Source: Pagrus major
Lineage: Eukaryota > Chordata > Actinopteri > Spariformes > Sparidae
Reading direction: 5' to 3'
Length of the DNA: 64,000 nt
Assembly: GCF_040436345.1 (NCBI RefSeq)
Contig: NC_133224.1
Location: 12,206,741-12,270,740, forward strand
Part shown: positions 45,690-59,580 of the stretch, in pieces
Position numbering within the stretch: position 1 is the first letter of the stretch
Layout of the letters: each line of letters opens with the position of its first letter
The notes under the pieces: model-generated
Told to the model about the DNA's origin: nothing
Database searches by the model: none
Seen by the model: only the letters and a program-made list of their open reading frames with translations
Made by a program: the position numbers and the translations under genes

Positions 45690-47255
45690 TTAAAGCTGCA
45701 AGCAGCGATGAACGGGCCCTCGCAGTCCACGCGCGTCGGGGCATGCTGCCGTCGTTGCATGCTGCTGTCGGGGCAAGCTGCTGTCGTTACATGCTGCTGT
45801 CCGGGCATGCTGCTGTCGAGGCTTGTTAATGCAACAACTTCCGTAGAGGAAACAAAACTGAAGGCAGTGAAGCTGCTGTTTCGTCATGTAGCAATAAAAG
45901 CGCCACCTATTGGTCGATTTGCACGAAATTTGGTAGTAATGCTCATCGTGCCATGGAACACAATTGCCAAAAGTTTTGTGTTAATCGGACTGTATTTCAT
46001 CAAGATACACAAGAATGTCTGTTTGACCACAATGTGCAGGAAATTGTTGTTTTATAATTTGGGCATTCTGTGGACTAGCACATTTCTTTTAATAACTTTT
46101 TGTCAGGAGGGTCCACAGATGCTGTGTGCAAAGTTTGGTGCAAATTGGAGAAATTGTCTGGGAGGAGTTCGAAAAAGTAGGTTTGCGACATTTGGCGAAT
46201 TTGCAAATGGAAATTCAGTGCGAACGTGGGCGTGGTCTACATCACACTGTTCGGCTGTATTCAGCGAACATATAGATATAATGTTTAAAAATGTGCACCA
46301 TATTACGTGGGAGTAATTAGCAAAAAACGTTTTTTCTTGATAATAGCGCCACCTGCTGGTCATTTTTGGTGTGTGAGTTACAGGGGCCAGTCTGTACCAC
46401 CCCTATGAATTTCAGATCCATAAGTGTTATGGTGTGGGCACAGTGCCAAATATAAAATGAAACTGCCACCAGAGCGCCACCTAGTGTCGGATCGGTAACC
46501 CCTTTGTCAGCTGTCCTTAGGAGGGCATTGGCAATGAGTGTACCAAGTTTTGTGTTCATCCGACCAACCGATGTTGAGATATAAAATACTTCAATTTAAA
46601 TAGCGCCACCTAGTGGTCATCGGCCAAAATTTAGCACAGAGCCTTAGGGCCTCATGCGGAAGTAGGATCCTAAGTTTCACGTCATTTGGACAAACCAATG
46701 TGGAGATGTGCAACACTTCCTGTTTGGAACGTAATATGCAGGAAGTTGTTATTTAATAACTTGAGTATTTTTAGGAATATCAAAATTCTTTTAATAACTT
46801 TTTGTCAGGAGGGTCCATAGATGCTGTGTTCAAAGTTTGGTGCAAATTGGTGAAATTGCCTGGGAGGAGTTCGAAAAAGTAGGTTTGCGACATTTTGCGA
46901 GCTAGCGAAAAAAAACGGTAGGCGGAAATGGGCGTGGCCTATATCAGGAGATTCAGCAGAATTCACTGAACGCGTGGATGTAAGGTTTTTGAACGTGCGT
47001 CAAAGTATGTGGGAGTTATTAGCCAAAACACACTTTCCATGATTATAGCGCCACCTAGTGATGAAAGTTCACAACGACAGCAGATTATAAAATTTTTCGC
47101 CAGGCCTAATGTGTTTGCCAAATAAAATCGCGTTTTCATACACGTTCAGGCAGTGAAAAATGCGATCATTTTGGCAGACAAAAAAAAATAATAATAATAA
47201 TAATAATCATTACAATTACAATAGGGTCCTCGCAGTTTCACTGCTCGGGCCCTAA
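45690..47255 (+). mobile_element. Array unit 5, type B, complete
   Basis: Near-identical to unit 2 at an offset of 5307 bp; a 202-residue frame is unchanged between them. Same tail hairpin. Confidence 0.85.
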
Positions 47256-48800
47256 TTAAAGCTGCAAGCAGCGATGAACGGGCCCTCGCAGTCCACGCGG
47301 GTCGGGGCGTGCTGCTGTCGGGCGTGCTGCTGTCGGGGCATGCTGCTGTCGTGACATGCTGCTGTCGGGGCTTCTACTTGCAACAACTTCCATTGAGGAA
47401 ATGAAAGTGAAGGCAGTCAAGCTGTCATTTCGTCATGTAGCAATAAAAGCGCCACCTATTGGTGGATATGCACCGAATTTGGCACAAACCCTCATGTGGG
47501 CATGGAAGACAAATCAAAAAAGTTTTGTGTTAATCGGACTGTATTTCATCAAGATATGCAAGACTGTGTGGTTTACCACAACGTGCAGGAAATTGTTGTT
47601 TTATATTTTGGTCGTTCTTTAGACTATCACAATTCTTTTAATAACTTTTTGTCAGGAGAGTCCACAGATGCTCTGTGCAAAGTTTGGTGCAAATTGGAAA
47701 AATTGCCTGGGAGGAGTTCGAAAAAGTAGGTTTGCAACATTTGGCGAATTTGCGAATGGAAATTCAGTGCGAACGTGGGCGTGGCTGACATCACACGGTT
47801 CGGCTGTATTCAGGGAACATATAGATATAATGTTTAACAATGTGCACCATATTATATGAGAGTAATTAGCAAAAAACGTTTTGTCTTGATAATAGCGCCA
47901 CCTGCTGGTGATTTTTGGTGTGTGAGTTACAGATGCCAGTCTCTACCACCCCAATCAGTTTCATGTCCATAAGTGTTATGGTGTGGGCACAGTGCCAATT
48001 ATAAAATGAAACTGCCACCAGAGCGCCACCTAGTGTCAGATCGGTAACACCTTCGTCAGTTGTCCTCAGGAGGCCATTGGCAATCAGTGTACCAAGTTTT
48101 GTGTTAATCCGACCAACCGATGTCGAGATATAAAATACTTAAATTTAAATAGCGCCACCTAGTGGTCATGTGCCAAGATTTTGCACAGAGCCTTAGGGGC
48201 GCATGGGGAAGTAGTATCCTGAGTTTCACGTCATTTGGACACACCAATGTGGAGATATGCAACACTTCCTGTTGTGACCCAAATACACAGGAAGTTGTTA
48301 TTTAATAACTTGAGTATTCTTTGGTGTATCAAAATTCTTTTAATAACTTTTTGTCAGGAGCGTCCACAGATGCTGTGTGCAAAGTTTGGTGCAAATTGGT
48401 GAAATTGCCTGGGAGGAGTTCGAAAAAGTAGGTTTGCGACATTTCGCGAGCTAGCGAAAAAAAACGGTAGGCGGAAATGGGCGTGGCCTATATCAGGAGA
48501 TTCAGCACAATTCACTGAACTCGTGGATATAAGGTTTTTGAACGTGCGACAAAGTATGTGGGAGTTATTAGGCAAAACACACTTTCCTTGATTATAGCGC
48601 CACCTAGTGGTGAAAGTTCACAATGACAACAGATTATAAAATTTTTCGCCAGGTCTGATCTATATTCCAAGTTTGGTGAGTTTTGGGGTATGTTCAGGCA
48701 GTGAAAAATGCGATCATTTGGGAAAAATAAAAATAAAAATAATAATAATCATTACAATTACAATAGGGTCCTCGCAGTTTCACTGCTCGGGCCCTAATAA
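47256..48800 (+). mobile_element. Array unit 6, complete
   Basis: Related to type B but diverged. The minisatellite is at 47308-47370 and the tail hairpin is of the cagtttcactg form. Confidence 0.85.
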
Positions 48801-50516
48801 TTAAAGCTGCAAGCAGCGATGAACGGGCCCTCGCAGGCCACGCGGGTCGGGGCGTGCTGCCGTCGGGGCGTGCTCCTTACCCGGACCCATTGCCCCGTTA
48901 TTGTGCGCGCATGTCTTAACTGATAGCCAAAAACGGTATTGTGTTGATAATAGCGCCACCTGCTGGTGATTTTTGGTGTGTGAGTTACAGATGCCAGTCT
49001 ATACCACCCCAATCAGTTTCATATCCATAAGTGTTATGGTGTGGGCACAGTGCCAATTATAAAATGAAATTGCCACCAGAGCGCCACCTATTGTCAGATC
49101 GGTAACACCTTCGTCAGCTGTCCTCAGGAGGCCATTGGCAATCAGTGTACCAAGTTTTGTGTTAATCCGACCAACCAATGTCGAGATATAAAATACTTCA
49201 ATTTAAATAGCGCCACCTAGTGGTCATGGGCCAAGATTTTGCACAGAGTCTTAGGGGCTCATGGGGAAGTACTGTCCTGAGTTTCACGTCATTTGGACAC
49301 ACCAATGTGGATATATGCAACACTTCCTCTTTTGACTGTAATCTACAGGAAGTTGTTATTTAATAACTTGAGTATTCTTTGGAATATCAAAATTCTTTTA
49401 ATAACTTTTTGTCAGGAGGGTCCACAGGTGCTGTGTGCAAAGTTTGGTGCAAATCAGAGAAATTGTCTGGGAGGAGTTCGAAAATGTAGGTTTGTGACAT
49501 TTTGCGCATTTGCGAATGGAAATTTAGTGCAAACGTGAGCGTGGCCTACATCATATAATTCAGCTGAATTCAGGGAACACGTAGATATAAGGTTTAACAA
49601 TGTCTGACAAATTATGTGGGAGTTATTGGTCAAAAACTGCTTTGTGTTGATAATAGCGCCACCTGTTGGTCATCTTTGGTGTGTGAGTTACAGGGGCCAG
49701 TCTTTACCACCCCTATGAATTTCATATCCATAAGTGTTATGGTGTGGGCACAGTACCAAATCTAAAAATAAACTGCCACCAGAGCGCCACCTAGTGTCAG
49801 ATCAATAACACCTTCGTCAGCTGTCCTCAGAAGGGCAGTGGCAAGAATTGTACCAAGTTTTGTGTTAATCCGACCCACCAATGTCGAGATATAAAATACT
49901 TCAATTTAAAGAGCGCCACCTAGTGGTCGTCCACCACAATTTCGCACAGAGCCTTATGGGCTCATGGGAAAGTGGTATCCTCAGTTTCATGTCATTTCGA
50001 CAAAGCAATGTGAAGATATGCAACACTTCCTGTTTTGACCCGATTTTATAGGAAGTTGTTATTTAATAACTTGAGTATTGTTTGGAATTCCAAAATTCTT
50101 TTAATAACTTTTTGTCATGAGGGTCCCCTGATGCTGTGTGCAAAGTTTCGTGCAAATCGGTGAAATTGCCTGGGAGGAGTTCGAAAAAGTAGGTTTGCGA
50201 CATTTTGCGAGCTAGCATAAAAAACCGTAGGCGGAAATGGGCGTGGCCTATATCAAGAGATTCAGCCCGATTCACTGAACGCGTGGATATAAGGTTTTTG
50301 AATGTGCGACAAAGTATGTGGGAGTTATTAGCCAAAACGCACTTTCCTTGATTGTAGCGCCACCAAGTGGTGAAAAATCACAACGACAACAGATTATAAA
50401 ATTTTTCGCTAAGCCTAATGTGTTTGCCAAATAAAATTGACTTTTCATTCACATTCAGGCAGTGAAAAATGCGATCATTTTGGACAAAGAAAAAAAACTA
50501 AAAATAAAAATAATAA
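48801..50516 (+). mobile_element. Array unit 7, type D, tail displaced
   Basis: Two copies of the 705-bp internal module (motif positions 48952 and 49657). It breaks in aaaaataataa. A spare tail follows unit 8 at 52271-52327. Confidence 0.75.
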
Positions 50517-52270
50517 TTAAAGCTGCAAGCAGCGATGAACGGGCCCTCGCAGGCCACGCGGGTCGGGCCGTGCTGCTGTCGAGGCGTGCTCCTTACCCGG
50601 ACCCATTGCCCCGTTATTGTGCGCGCATGTCTTAACTGATAGCCAAAAAGCGGTTATGTGTTGATAATAGCGCCACCTGCTGGTGATTTTTGGTGTGTGA
50701 GTTACAGATGCCAGTCTATACCGGCCCAATCAGTTTCATATCCATAAGTGTTATGGTGTGGGCACAGTGCCAATTATAAAATGAAACTGCCACCAGAGCG
50801 CCACCTAGTGTCAGATCGGTAACACCTTCGTCAGCTATCCTCAGGAGGCCATTGGCAATCAGTGTACCAAGTTTCGTGTTAAGTCGACCAACTGACGTCG
50901 AGATATAAAATACTTCAATTTAAATAGCGCCACCTAGTGGTCATGGGTCAAGATTTTGCACAGAGCCTTAGGGGCTCATGTGGAAGTAGTGTCCTCAGTT
51001 TCATGTCATTTGGACACACCAATGTGGAGATATGCAACACTTCCTGTTTTGACCCGAATCCACAGGAAGTTGTTATTTAATAACTTGAGTATTCTTTGGC
51101 GTATCAAAATTCTTTTAATAACTTTTTGTCAGAAGGGTCCACTGATGCTGTGTGCAAAGTTTGGTGAAAATCGGTGAAATTGCCTGGGAGGAGTTCGAAA
51201 AAGTAGGTTTGTGACATTTCGCGAGCTAGCGAAAAAAAACGCTAGGCGCAAATGGGCGTGGCCTATATCAGGAGATTCAGCAAGATTCACTGAACGTGTG
51301 GATATAAGGTTTTTGAATGTGCGACAAAGTATGTGGGAGTTATTAGGCAAAAATGGTTTGTGTTGATGATAGCGCCACCTGCTGGTCATTTTTGGTGTGT
51401 GAGTTACAGGGGCCAGTCTATACCACCCCTATGAATTTCATATCCATAAGTGTTATGGTGTGGGCACAGTGCCAAATATAAAATGAAACTGCCACCAGAG
51501 CGCCACCTAGTGTCAGATCACTAACCCCTTTGTCAGCTGTCATCAGGAGGGCAGTGGCAATGAGTGTAACAAGTTTTGTGTTCATCCGACCAACCGATGT
51601 CGAGATATAAAATACTTCAATTTAAATAGCGCCACCTAGTTGTCATCAGCCACAATTTCGCACAGAGCCTTTGGGCCTCATGAGCAAGTAGTATCCTGAG
51701 TTTCACGTCATTTGGACAAACCAATGTGGAGATATGCAACACTTCCTGGTTGGAACGAAATCTGCAGGAAGTTGTTTTTTAATAACTTGATTATTTTTTT
51801 GAATATCAAAATTCTTTTGATAACTTTTTGTCAGGAGGGTCCACAGATGCTGTGTGCAAAGTTTGGTGCAAATCGGTGAAATTGCCTGGGAGGAGTTCGA
51901 AAAAGTAGGTTTGCGACATTGCGCGAGCTAGTGAAAAAAACGCAAAGCATAAATGGGCGTGGCCTATATCAAGAGATTCAGCACAATTCACTGAACGCGT
52001 GGATATAAGGTTTTCGAAGGTGCGACAAAGTATGTGGGAGTTATTAGCCAAAACGCACTTTCCTTGATAATAGCGCCACCTAGTGGTGCACATTCACAAC
52101 AACAACAGATTATAAAATTTTTCGCCAAGCCTAATGACTTTGCCAAATAAAATCGACTTTTCATTCACATTCAGGCAGTGAAAAATGCGATCATTTTGGA
52201 CGAAGGAATAAAATAATAATAATCATTGCAATTACAATAGGGACCTCGCAGGTTCCCTGCTCGGGCCCTA
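50517..52270 (+). mobile_element. Array unit 8, complete
   Basis: Two internal modules. Tail ggacctcgcaggttccctgc, then tcgggcccta, ending 52270. Confidence 0.85.
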
Positions 52271-52395
52271 ATAATAATAATCATTGCAATTACAATAGGG
52301 ACCTCGCAGGTTCCCTGCTCGGGCCCTAATAATAATAAGAAGAATTCTTACGATTTCAATAGGTCCTCGCACGGAGTTCCGTGCTCGGGCCCTAA
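52271..52395 (+). repeat. Two stacked orphan tails
   Basis: After the tail of unit 8 come two further tails without heads. The first (52271-52327) is of the gcaggttccctgc form, the second (52328-52394) of the type A gcacggagttccgtgc form. Their order closes units 7 and then 4, as expected if unit 8 sat inside 7 and units 5-8 sat inside 4. Confidence 0.75.
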
Positions 52396-54282
52396 TTAAA
52401 GCTGCAAGCAGCGATGAACGGGCCCTCGCAGTCCACGCGGGTCGGGGCGTGCTGCTGTCGGGGCGTGCTCCTTACCCGGACCCATTGCCCCGTTATTGTG
52501 CGCGCATGTCTTAACTGGTGAAAGTTCACAATGACAACAGATTATAAAATTTTTCGCCAGGTCTGATCTATATTCCAAGACAGGGGGAATATTAATTGTG
52601 TGTCTCTGTTGGCCCAGTTGATCTCGGTTGCTACGGCGATGGTTGTCGGAACTCCCTAGCAATGGCCTGTGACCACAGCTACTGTCTGTGACAGAGCTGA
52701 TCTGAGAGTGACTTTTGGCTCAGAAGTAGGACTTCAAACTACTGCTATATCTTCAAAACCAAACATGATATCGGCAAAATTTCTTCACCGTCAAGCCAGA
52801 AAGGCCTTAAAGAACACAGCCATAATTTTTTGTGGTCCTAGCTTCTAAAATGTGGTAATAGGAGCGAGTTCAAAACAGGTGCAGTTTGGAAAATCCTGGA
52901 AAATCCTCCTCCCGATTAACATTGGAGTAAATGGAGCAGTTGAGAGCTACTCTTGTCGGTTAGGGGCAGATAAATCAAAAACTGTAAATCCTACTGATAA
53001 AGAAGACACATTGGGAGAAAGAAGACAAGTGTGGCTACAACTCTGTGAAAAAATCACATTTCTACTGTGTAATTTGTGGCTGGGGTCGTCAGAGAAAGAG
53101 AGAATTTCTGAGAGTTTTTTTGAGTCTCCCACACTCTGGCAGTTGGTTCTGCACGAACATTCCGCAATACACAATCATTGAAAAAACTAAAATTCTTTAA
53201 AATTCACTCAGCATCATTAAAGGGTCACAGTTCAAAAACGAAACATTGTGGGAAAAAAGTTCAAATACGAATTAAATAGACAAGACCCGTGCCTACATTT
53301 TAAAGTTTGAATGGTGTTTCTAGGTGAACGTAGGCCAGAGCAGGAGATGTTTGAAAAACGTCGAAGAAATGCTCATCGTGCCATGGAACATTTTTGGTGT
53401 GTGAGTTACAGGGGCCAGTCTATACCACGCCTATGAATTTCATGTCCATAAGTGTTATGGTGTGGGCACAGTGCCAAATATAAAAAGAAACTGCCACCAG
53501 AGCGCCATCTAGTGTCAGATCGGTAACCCCTTTGTCAGCTATCCTCAGGAGGGCATTGGCAATGAGTGTACCAAGTTTTGTGTTAATTCGACCCACCGAT
53601 GTGGAGATATAAAATACTTCAATTTAAAGAGCGCCACCTAGTGGTCATCCACCAAAATTTTGCACAGAGCCTTATGGGCTCATGGGGAAGTAGTATCCTG
53701 AGTTTCATGTCATTTGGACACACCAATGTGGAGATATGCAACACTTCCTGTTTGGAACGAAATCTGCAGGAAGTTGTTATGTAATAACTTGAGTATTATT
53801 TGAAATTCCAAAATTCTTTTAATAACTTTTTGTCAGAAGGGTCCACAGATGTTGTGTGCAAAGTTTCATGCAAATCGGTGAAATTTCCTGGGAGGAGTTC
53901 GAAAAAGTAGGTTTTCGACATTTTGCGAATTTGCGGAAAAAAAACCTGGGGCGGAAATGGGCGTGGCCTATATCAGAAGACTCAGCAGAATTCACTGAAC
54001 GCGTGGATATAAGGTTTTTGAATGTGCGACAACGTATATGGGAGTTATTAGCCAAAACGCACTGTCCTTGATTATAGCGCCACCTAGTGGTGAAAATTCA
54101 CAACGACAACAGATTATAAAATTTTTCGCCAGGTCTGATCTATATTCCAAGTTTGGTGAGTTTTGGGGTATGTTGCGGCTGCCAAATATGCGATCCTTTG
54201 TGAGGAAGAAGGAGAATAATAATAATAATAATCCTTACGGTTTCAATAGGTCCTCGCACGGAATTCCGTGCTCGGGCCCTAA
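52396..54282 (+). mobile_element. Array unit 9, type A', complete
   Basis: Type A with diagnostic changes shared with unit 10 (for example ggagcagttgag). Its tail carries aatccttacggtttcaa and hairpin gcacggaattccgtgc. Confidence 0.85.
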
Positions 54283-56115
54283 TTAAAGCTGCAAGCAGCG
54301 ATGAACGGGCCCTCGCAGTCCACGCGGGTCGGGGCGTGCTGCTGTCGGGGCGTGCTCCTTACCCGGACCCATTGCCCCGTTATTGTGCGCGCATGTCTTA
54401 ACTGGTGAAAGTTCACAATGACAACAGATTATAAAATTTTTCGCCAGGTCTGATCTATATTCCAAGACAGGGGGAATATTAATTGTGTGTCTCTGTTGGC
54501 CCAGTTGATCTCGGTTGCTACGGCGATGGTTGTCGGAACTCCCTAGCAATGGCCTGTGACCACAGCTACTGTCTGTGACAGAGCTGATCTGAGAGTGACT
54601 TTTGGCTCAGAAGTAGGACTTCAAACTACTGCTATATCTTCAAAACCAAACATGATATCGGCAAAATTTCTTCACCGTCAAGCCAGAAAGGCCTTAAAGA
54701 ACACAGCCATAATTTTTTGTGGTCCTAGCTTCTAAAATGTGGTAATAGGAGCGAGTTCAAAACAGGTGCAGTTTGGAAAATCCTGGAAAATCCTCCTCCC
54801 GATTAACATTGGAGTAAATGGAGCAGTTGAGAGCTACTCTTGTCGGTTAGGGGCAGATAAATCAAAAACTGTAAATCCTACTGATAAAGAAGACACATTG
54901 GGAGAAAGAAGACAAGTGTGGCTACAACTCTGTGAAAAAATCACATTTCTACTGTGTAATTTGTGGCTGGGGTCGTCAGAGAAAGAGAGAATTTCTGAGA
55001 GTTTTTTTGAGTCTCCCACACTCTGGCAGTTGGTTCTGCACGAACATTCCGCAATACACAATCATTGAAAAAACTAAAATTCTTTAAAATTCACTCAGCA
55101 TCATTAAAGGGTCACAGTTCAAAAACGAAACATTGTGGGAAAAAAGTTCAAATACGAATTAAATAGACAAGACCCGTGCCTACATTTTAAAGTTTGAATG
55201 GTGTTTCTAGGTGAACGTAGGCCAGAGCAGGAGATGTTTGAAAAACGTCGAAGAAATGCTCATCGTGCCATGGAACATTTTTGGTGTGTGAGTTACAGGG
55301 GCCAGTCTATACCACGCCTATGAATTTCATGTCCATAAGTGTTATGGTGTGGGCACAGTGCCAAATATAAAAAGAAACTGCCACCAGAGCGCCATCTAGT
55401 GTCAGATCGGTAACCCCTTTGTCAGCTATCCTCAGGAGGGCATTGGCAATGAGTGTACCAAGTTTTGTGTTAATTCGACCCACCGATGTGGAGATATAAA
55501 ATACTTCAATTTAAAGAGCGCCACCTAGTGGTCATCCACCAAAATTTTGCACAGAGCCTTATGGGCTCATGGGGAAGTAGTATCCTGAGTTTCATGTCAT
55601 TTGGACACACCAATGTGGAGATATGCAACACTTCCTGTTTGGAACGAAATCTGCAGGAAGTTGTTATGTAATAACTTGAGTATTATTTGAAATTCCAAAA
55701 TTCTTTTAATAACTTTTTGTCAGAAGGGTCCACAGATGTTGTGTGCAAAGTTTCATGCAAATCGGTGAAATTTCCTGGGAGGAGTTCGAAAAAGTAGGTT
55801 TTCGACATTTTGCGAATTTGCGGAAAAAAAACCTGGGGCGGAAATGGGCGTGGCCTATATCAGAAGACTCAGCAGAATTCACTGAACGCGTGGATATAAG
55901 GTTTTTGAATGTGCGACAACGTATATGGGAGTTATTAGCCAAAACGCACTGTCCTTGATTATAGCGCCACCTAGTGGTGAAAATTCACAACGACAACAGA
56001 TTATAAAATTTTTCGCCAGGTCTGATCTATATTCCAAGTTTGGTGAGTTTTGGGGTATGTTGCGGCCGCCAAATATGCGATCCTTTGTGAGGAAGAAGGA
56101 GAATAATAATAATAA
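54283..56115 (+). mobile_element. Array unit 10, type A', tail displaced
   Basis: Almost identical to unit 9 (offset 1887 bp). It breaks in aataataataa. Its distinctive tail variant (ccttacggtttcaa, ggaattcc) appears at 58020-58074, behind unit 11. Confidence 0.85.
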
Positions 56116-58019
56116 TTAAAGCTGCAAGCAGCGATGAACGGGCCCTCGCAGTCCACGCGGGTCGGGGCGTGCTGCTGTCGGGGCGTGCTCCTTTCCCGAA
56201 CCCATTGCCCCGTTATTGTGCGCGCATGTCTTAACTGGTGAAAGTTCACAATGACAACAGATTATAAAATTTTTCGCCAGGTCTGATCTATATTCCAAGA
56301 CAGGGGGAATATTAATTGTGTGTCTCTGTTGGCCCAGTTGATCTCAGTTGCTACGGTGATGGTTGTCGGAACTCCCTAGCAATGGCCTGTGACCACAGCT
56401 GCTGTCTGTGACAGAGCTGATCTGAGAGTGATTTCTGGCTCAGAAGTAGGACTTCAAACTACTGCTATATCTTCAAAACCAAACATGATATCGGCAAAAT
56501 TTCTTCACCGTCAAGCCAGAAAGGCCTTAAAGAACACAGCCATAATTTTTTGTGGTCCTAGCTTCTAAAATGTGGTAATAGGAGCGAGTTCAAAACAGGT
56601 GCAGTTTGAAAAATCCTGGAAAATCCTCCTCCCGATTAACATTGGAGTAAATGGAACAGTTGAGAGCTACTCTTGTTGGTTAGGGGCAGATAAATCAAAA
56701 ACCGTAAATCCTACTGATAAAGAAGACACATTGGGAGAAAGAAGACAAGTGTGGCTACAACTCTGTGAAAAAATCACATTTCTACTGTGTAATTTGTGGC
56801 TGGGATCGTCAGAGAAAGAGAATTTCTGAGAGTTTTTTTTGAGTCTCCCACACTCTGGCAGTTGGTTCTGCACGAACATTCCGCAATACACAATCATTGA
56901 AAAAACTAAAATTTTCAAAATTCTTTAAAATTCACTCAGCATCATTAAAGGGTCACAGTTCAAAAACGAAACATTGTGGGAAAAAAGTTCAAATACGACT
57001 TAAATAGACAAGACCCGTGCCTACATTTTAAAGTTTGAATGGTGTTTCTAGGTGAACGTAGGCCAGAGCTAGGAGATGTTTGAAAAACGTCGAAGAAATG
57101 CTCATCGTGCCATGGAACATTTTTGGTGTGTGAGTTACAGGGGCCAGTCTATACCACGCCTATGAATTTCATGTCCATAAGTGTTATGGTGTGGGCACAG
57201 TGCCAAATATAAAAAGAAACTGCCACCAGAGCGCCATCTAGTGTCAGATCGGTAACCCCTTTGTCAGCTATCCTCAGGAGGGCATTGGCAATGAGTGTAC
57301 CAAGTTTTGTGTTAATTCGACCCACCGATGTGGAGATATAAAATACTTCAATTTAAAGAGCGCCACCTAGTGGTCATCCACCAAAATTTTGCACAGAGCC
57401 TTATGGGCTCATGGGGAAGTAGTATCCTGAGTTTCATGTCATTTGGACACACCAATGTGGAGATATGCAACACTTCCTGTTTGGAACGAAATCTGCAGGA
57501 AGTTGTTATGTAATAACTTGAGTATTACTTGAAATTCCAAAATTCTTTTAATAACTTTTTGTCAGAAGGGTCCACAGATGTTGTGTGCAAAGTTTCATGC
57601 AAATCGGTGAAATTTCCTGGGAGGAGTTCGAAAAAGTAGGTTTTCGACATTTTGCGAATTTGCGGAAAAAAAACCTGGGGCGGAAATGGGCGTGGCCTAT
57701 ATCAGAAGACTCAGCAGAATTCACTGAACGCGTGGATGTAAGGTTTTTGAATGTGCGACAACGTATATGGGAGTTATTAGCCAAAACGCACTGTCCTTGA
57801 TTATAGCGCCACCTAGTGGTGAAAATTCACAACGACAACAGATTATAAAATTTTTCGCCAGGTCTGATCTATATTCCAAGTTTGGTGAGTTTTGGGGTAT
57901 GTTGCGGCCGCCAAATATGCGATCCTTTGTGAGGAAGAAGGAGAATAATAATAATAATAATAATAAGAATTCTTACGATTTCAATAGGTCCTCGCACGGA
58001 GTTCCGTGCTCGGGCCCTA
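56116..58019 (+). mobile_element. Array unit 11, type A, complete
   Basis: Tail of the gcacggagttccgtgc form ending about 58019, then the orphan tail of unit 10. Confidence 0.85.
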
Positions 58020-58074
58020 ATAATCCTTACGGTTTCAATAGGTCCTCGCACGGAATTCCGTGCTCGGGCCCTAA
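58020..58074 (+). repeat. Orphan tail matching unit 10
   Basis: taatccttacggtttcaata, then hairpin gcacggaattccgtgc and gggccctaa. The variant bases match the tail of unit 9, the near-identical sister of unit 10, and not the tail of unit 11. Confidence 0.8.
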
Positions 58075-59580
58075 TTAAAGCTGCAAGCAGCGATGAACGG
58101 GCCCTCGCAGTCCACGCGGGTCAGGGCGTGCTGCCGTCGCGGCATGCTGCCGTCGTTACATGCTGCCGTTGTTACATGCTGCTGTCGTGACATGCTGCTG
58201 TCGGGGCTTGTACTTGCAACAACTTCCATTGAGGAAATGAAAGTGAAGGCAGTGAAGCTGTCATTTCGTCATTTAGCAATAAAAGCGCCACCTATTGGTC
58301 GATTTGCACGAAATTTTGGAGAAATGCTCATCGTGCCATGGAACACAATTGCCAAAAGTTTTGTGTTGATCGGACTGTATTTCATCAAGATACACAAGAA
58401 TGTCTGTTTGACCACAATGCGCAGGAAATTGTTGTTTTATATTTTGGGCGTTCTGTGGACTAACACATTTCTTTTAATAACTTTTTGTCAGGAGGGTCCA
58501 GAGATGCTGCGTGCAAAGTTTGGTGCAAATTGGAAAAATTGCCTGGGAGGAGTTCGAAAAAGTAGGTTTGCGACATTTGGCGAATTTGCAAATGGAAATT
58601 CAGTGCGAACGTGGGCGTGGCCTACATCACACTGTTCGGCTGTATTCAGGGAACACGTAGATATAATGTTTAACAATGTGCACCATATTATGTGGGAGTA
58701 ATTAGCAAAAAACTTTTTTTCTTGATAATAGCGCCACCTGCTGGTCATTTTTGGTGTGTGAGTTACAGAGGCCAGTCTATACCGCCCCTATGAATTTCAT
58801 ATCCATAAGTGTTATAGTGTGGGCACAGTGCCAATTATAAAATGAAACTGCCACCAGAGCGCCACCTAGTGTCAGATCAATAACCCCTTTGTCAGCTATG
58901 CTCAGGAGGCCATTGCCAATGAGTGTACCAAGTTTTGTGTTCATCCGACCAAGCGATGTTGAGATATAAAATACTTCAATTTAAATAGCGCCACCTAGTG
59001 GTCATGGGCCAAAATTTCGCACAGAGCCTTTGGGGTTCATGTGGAAGTAGTGTCCTGAGTTTCATGTCATTTGGACATACCAATGTGGAGCTGTGCAACA
59101 CTTCCTGTTTTGACCCAAATCTGCAGGAAGTAGTTATTTAATAACTTGAGTACAGTTTGGAACAGCAAAATTCTTTTAATAACTTTTTGTCAGGAGGGTC
59201 CACAGATGCGGTGTGCAAAGTTTGGTGCAAATCGGTGAAATTGCCTGGGAGGAGTTCGAAAAAGTAGGTTTGTAACATTTCGCGAGCTAGCGAAAAAAAA
59301 CGGTAGGCGGAAATGGGCGTGGCCTATATCAGGACATTCAGCACAATTCACTGAACGCGTGGATGTAAGGTTTTTGAATGTGCGACAAAGTATGTGCGAG
59401 TTATTAGCCAAAACGCACTTTCCTTGACTGTAGCGCCACCTAGTGGTGAAAATTCACAACGACAACAGATTATCAAATTTTTCGCCAAGCCCAATGACTT
59501 TGCCAAAAAAAATCGCGTTTTCATACATGTTCAGGCAGTGAAAAATGCGATCATTTGGGACGAAGGAAAACTAAAAATAA
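58075..59580 (+). mobile_element. Array unit 12, tail displaced
   Basis: Minisatellite at 58125-58205. It breaks in aactaaaaataa; an orphan tail at 61140-61207 closes it after unit 13. Confidence 0.75.
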
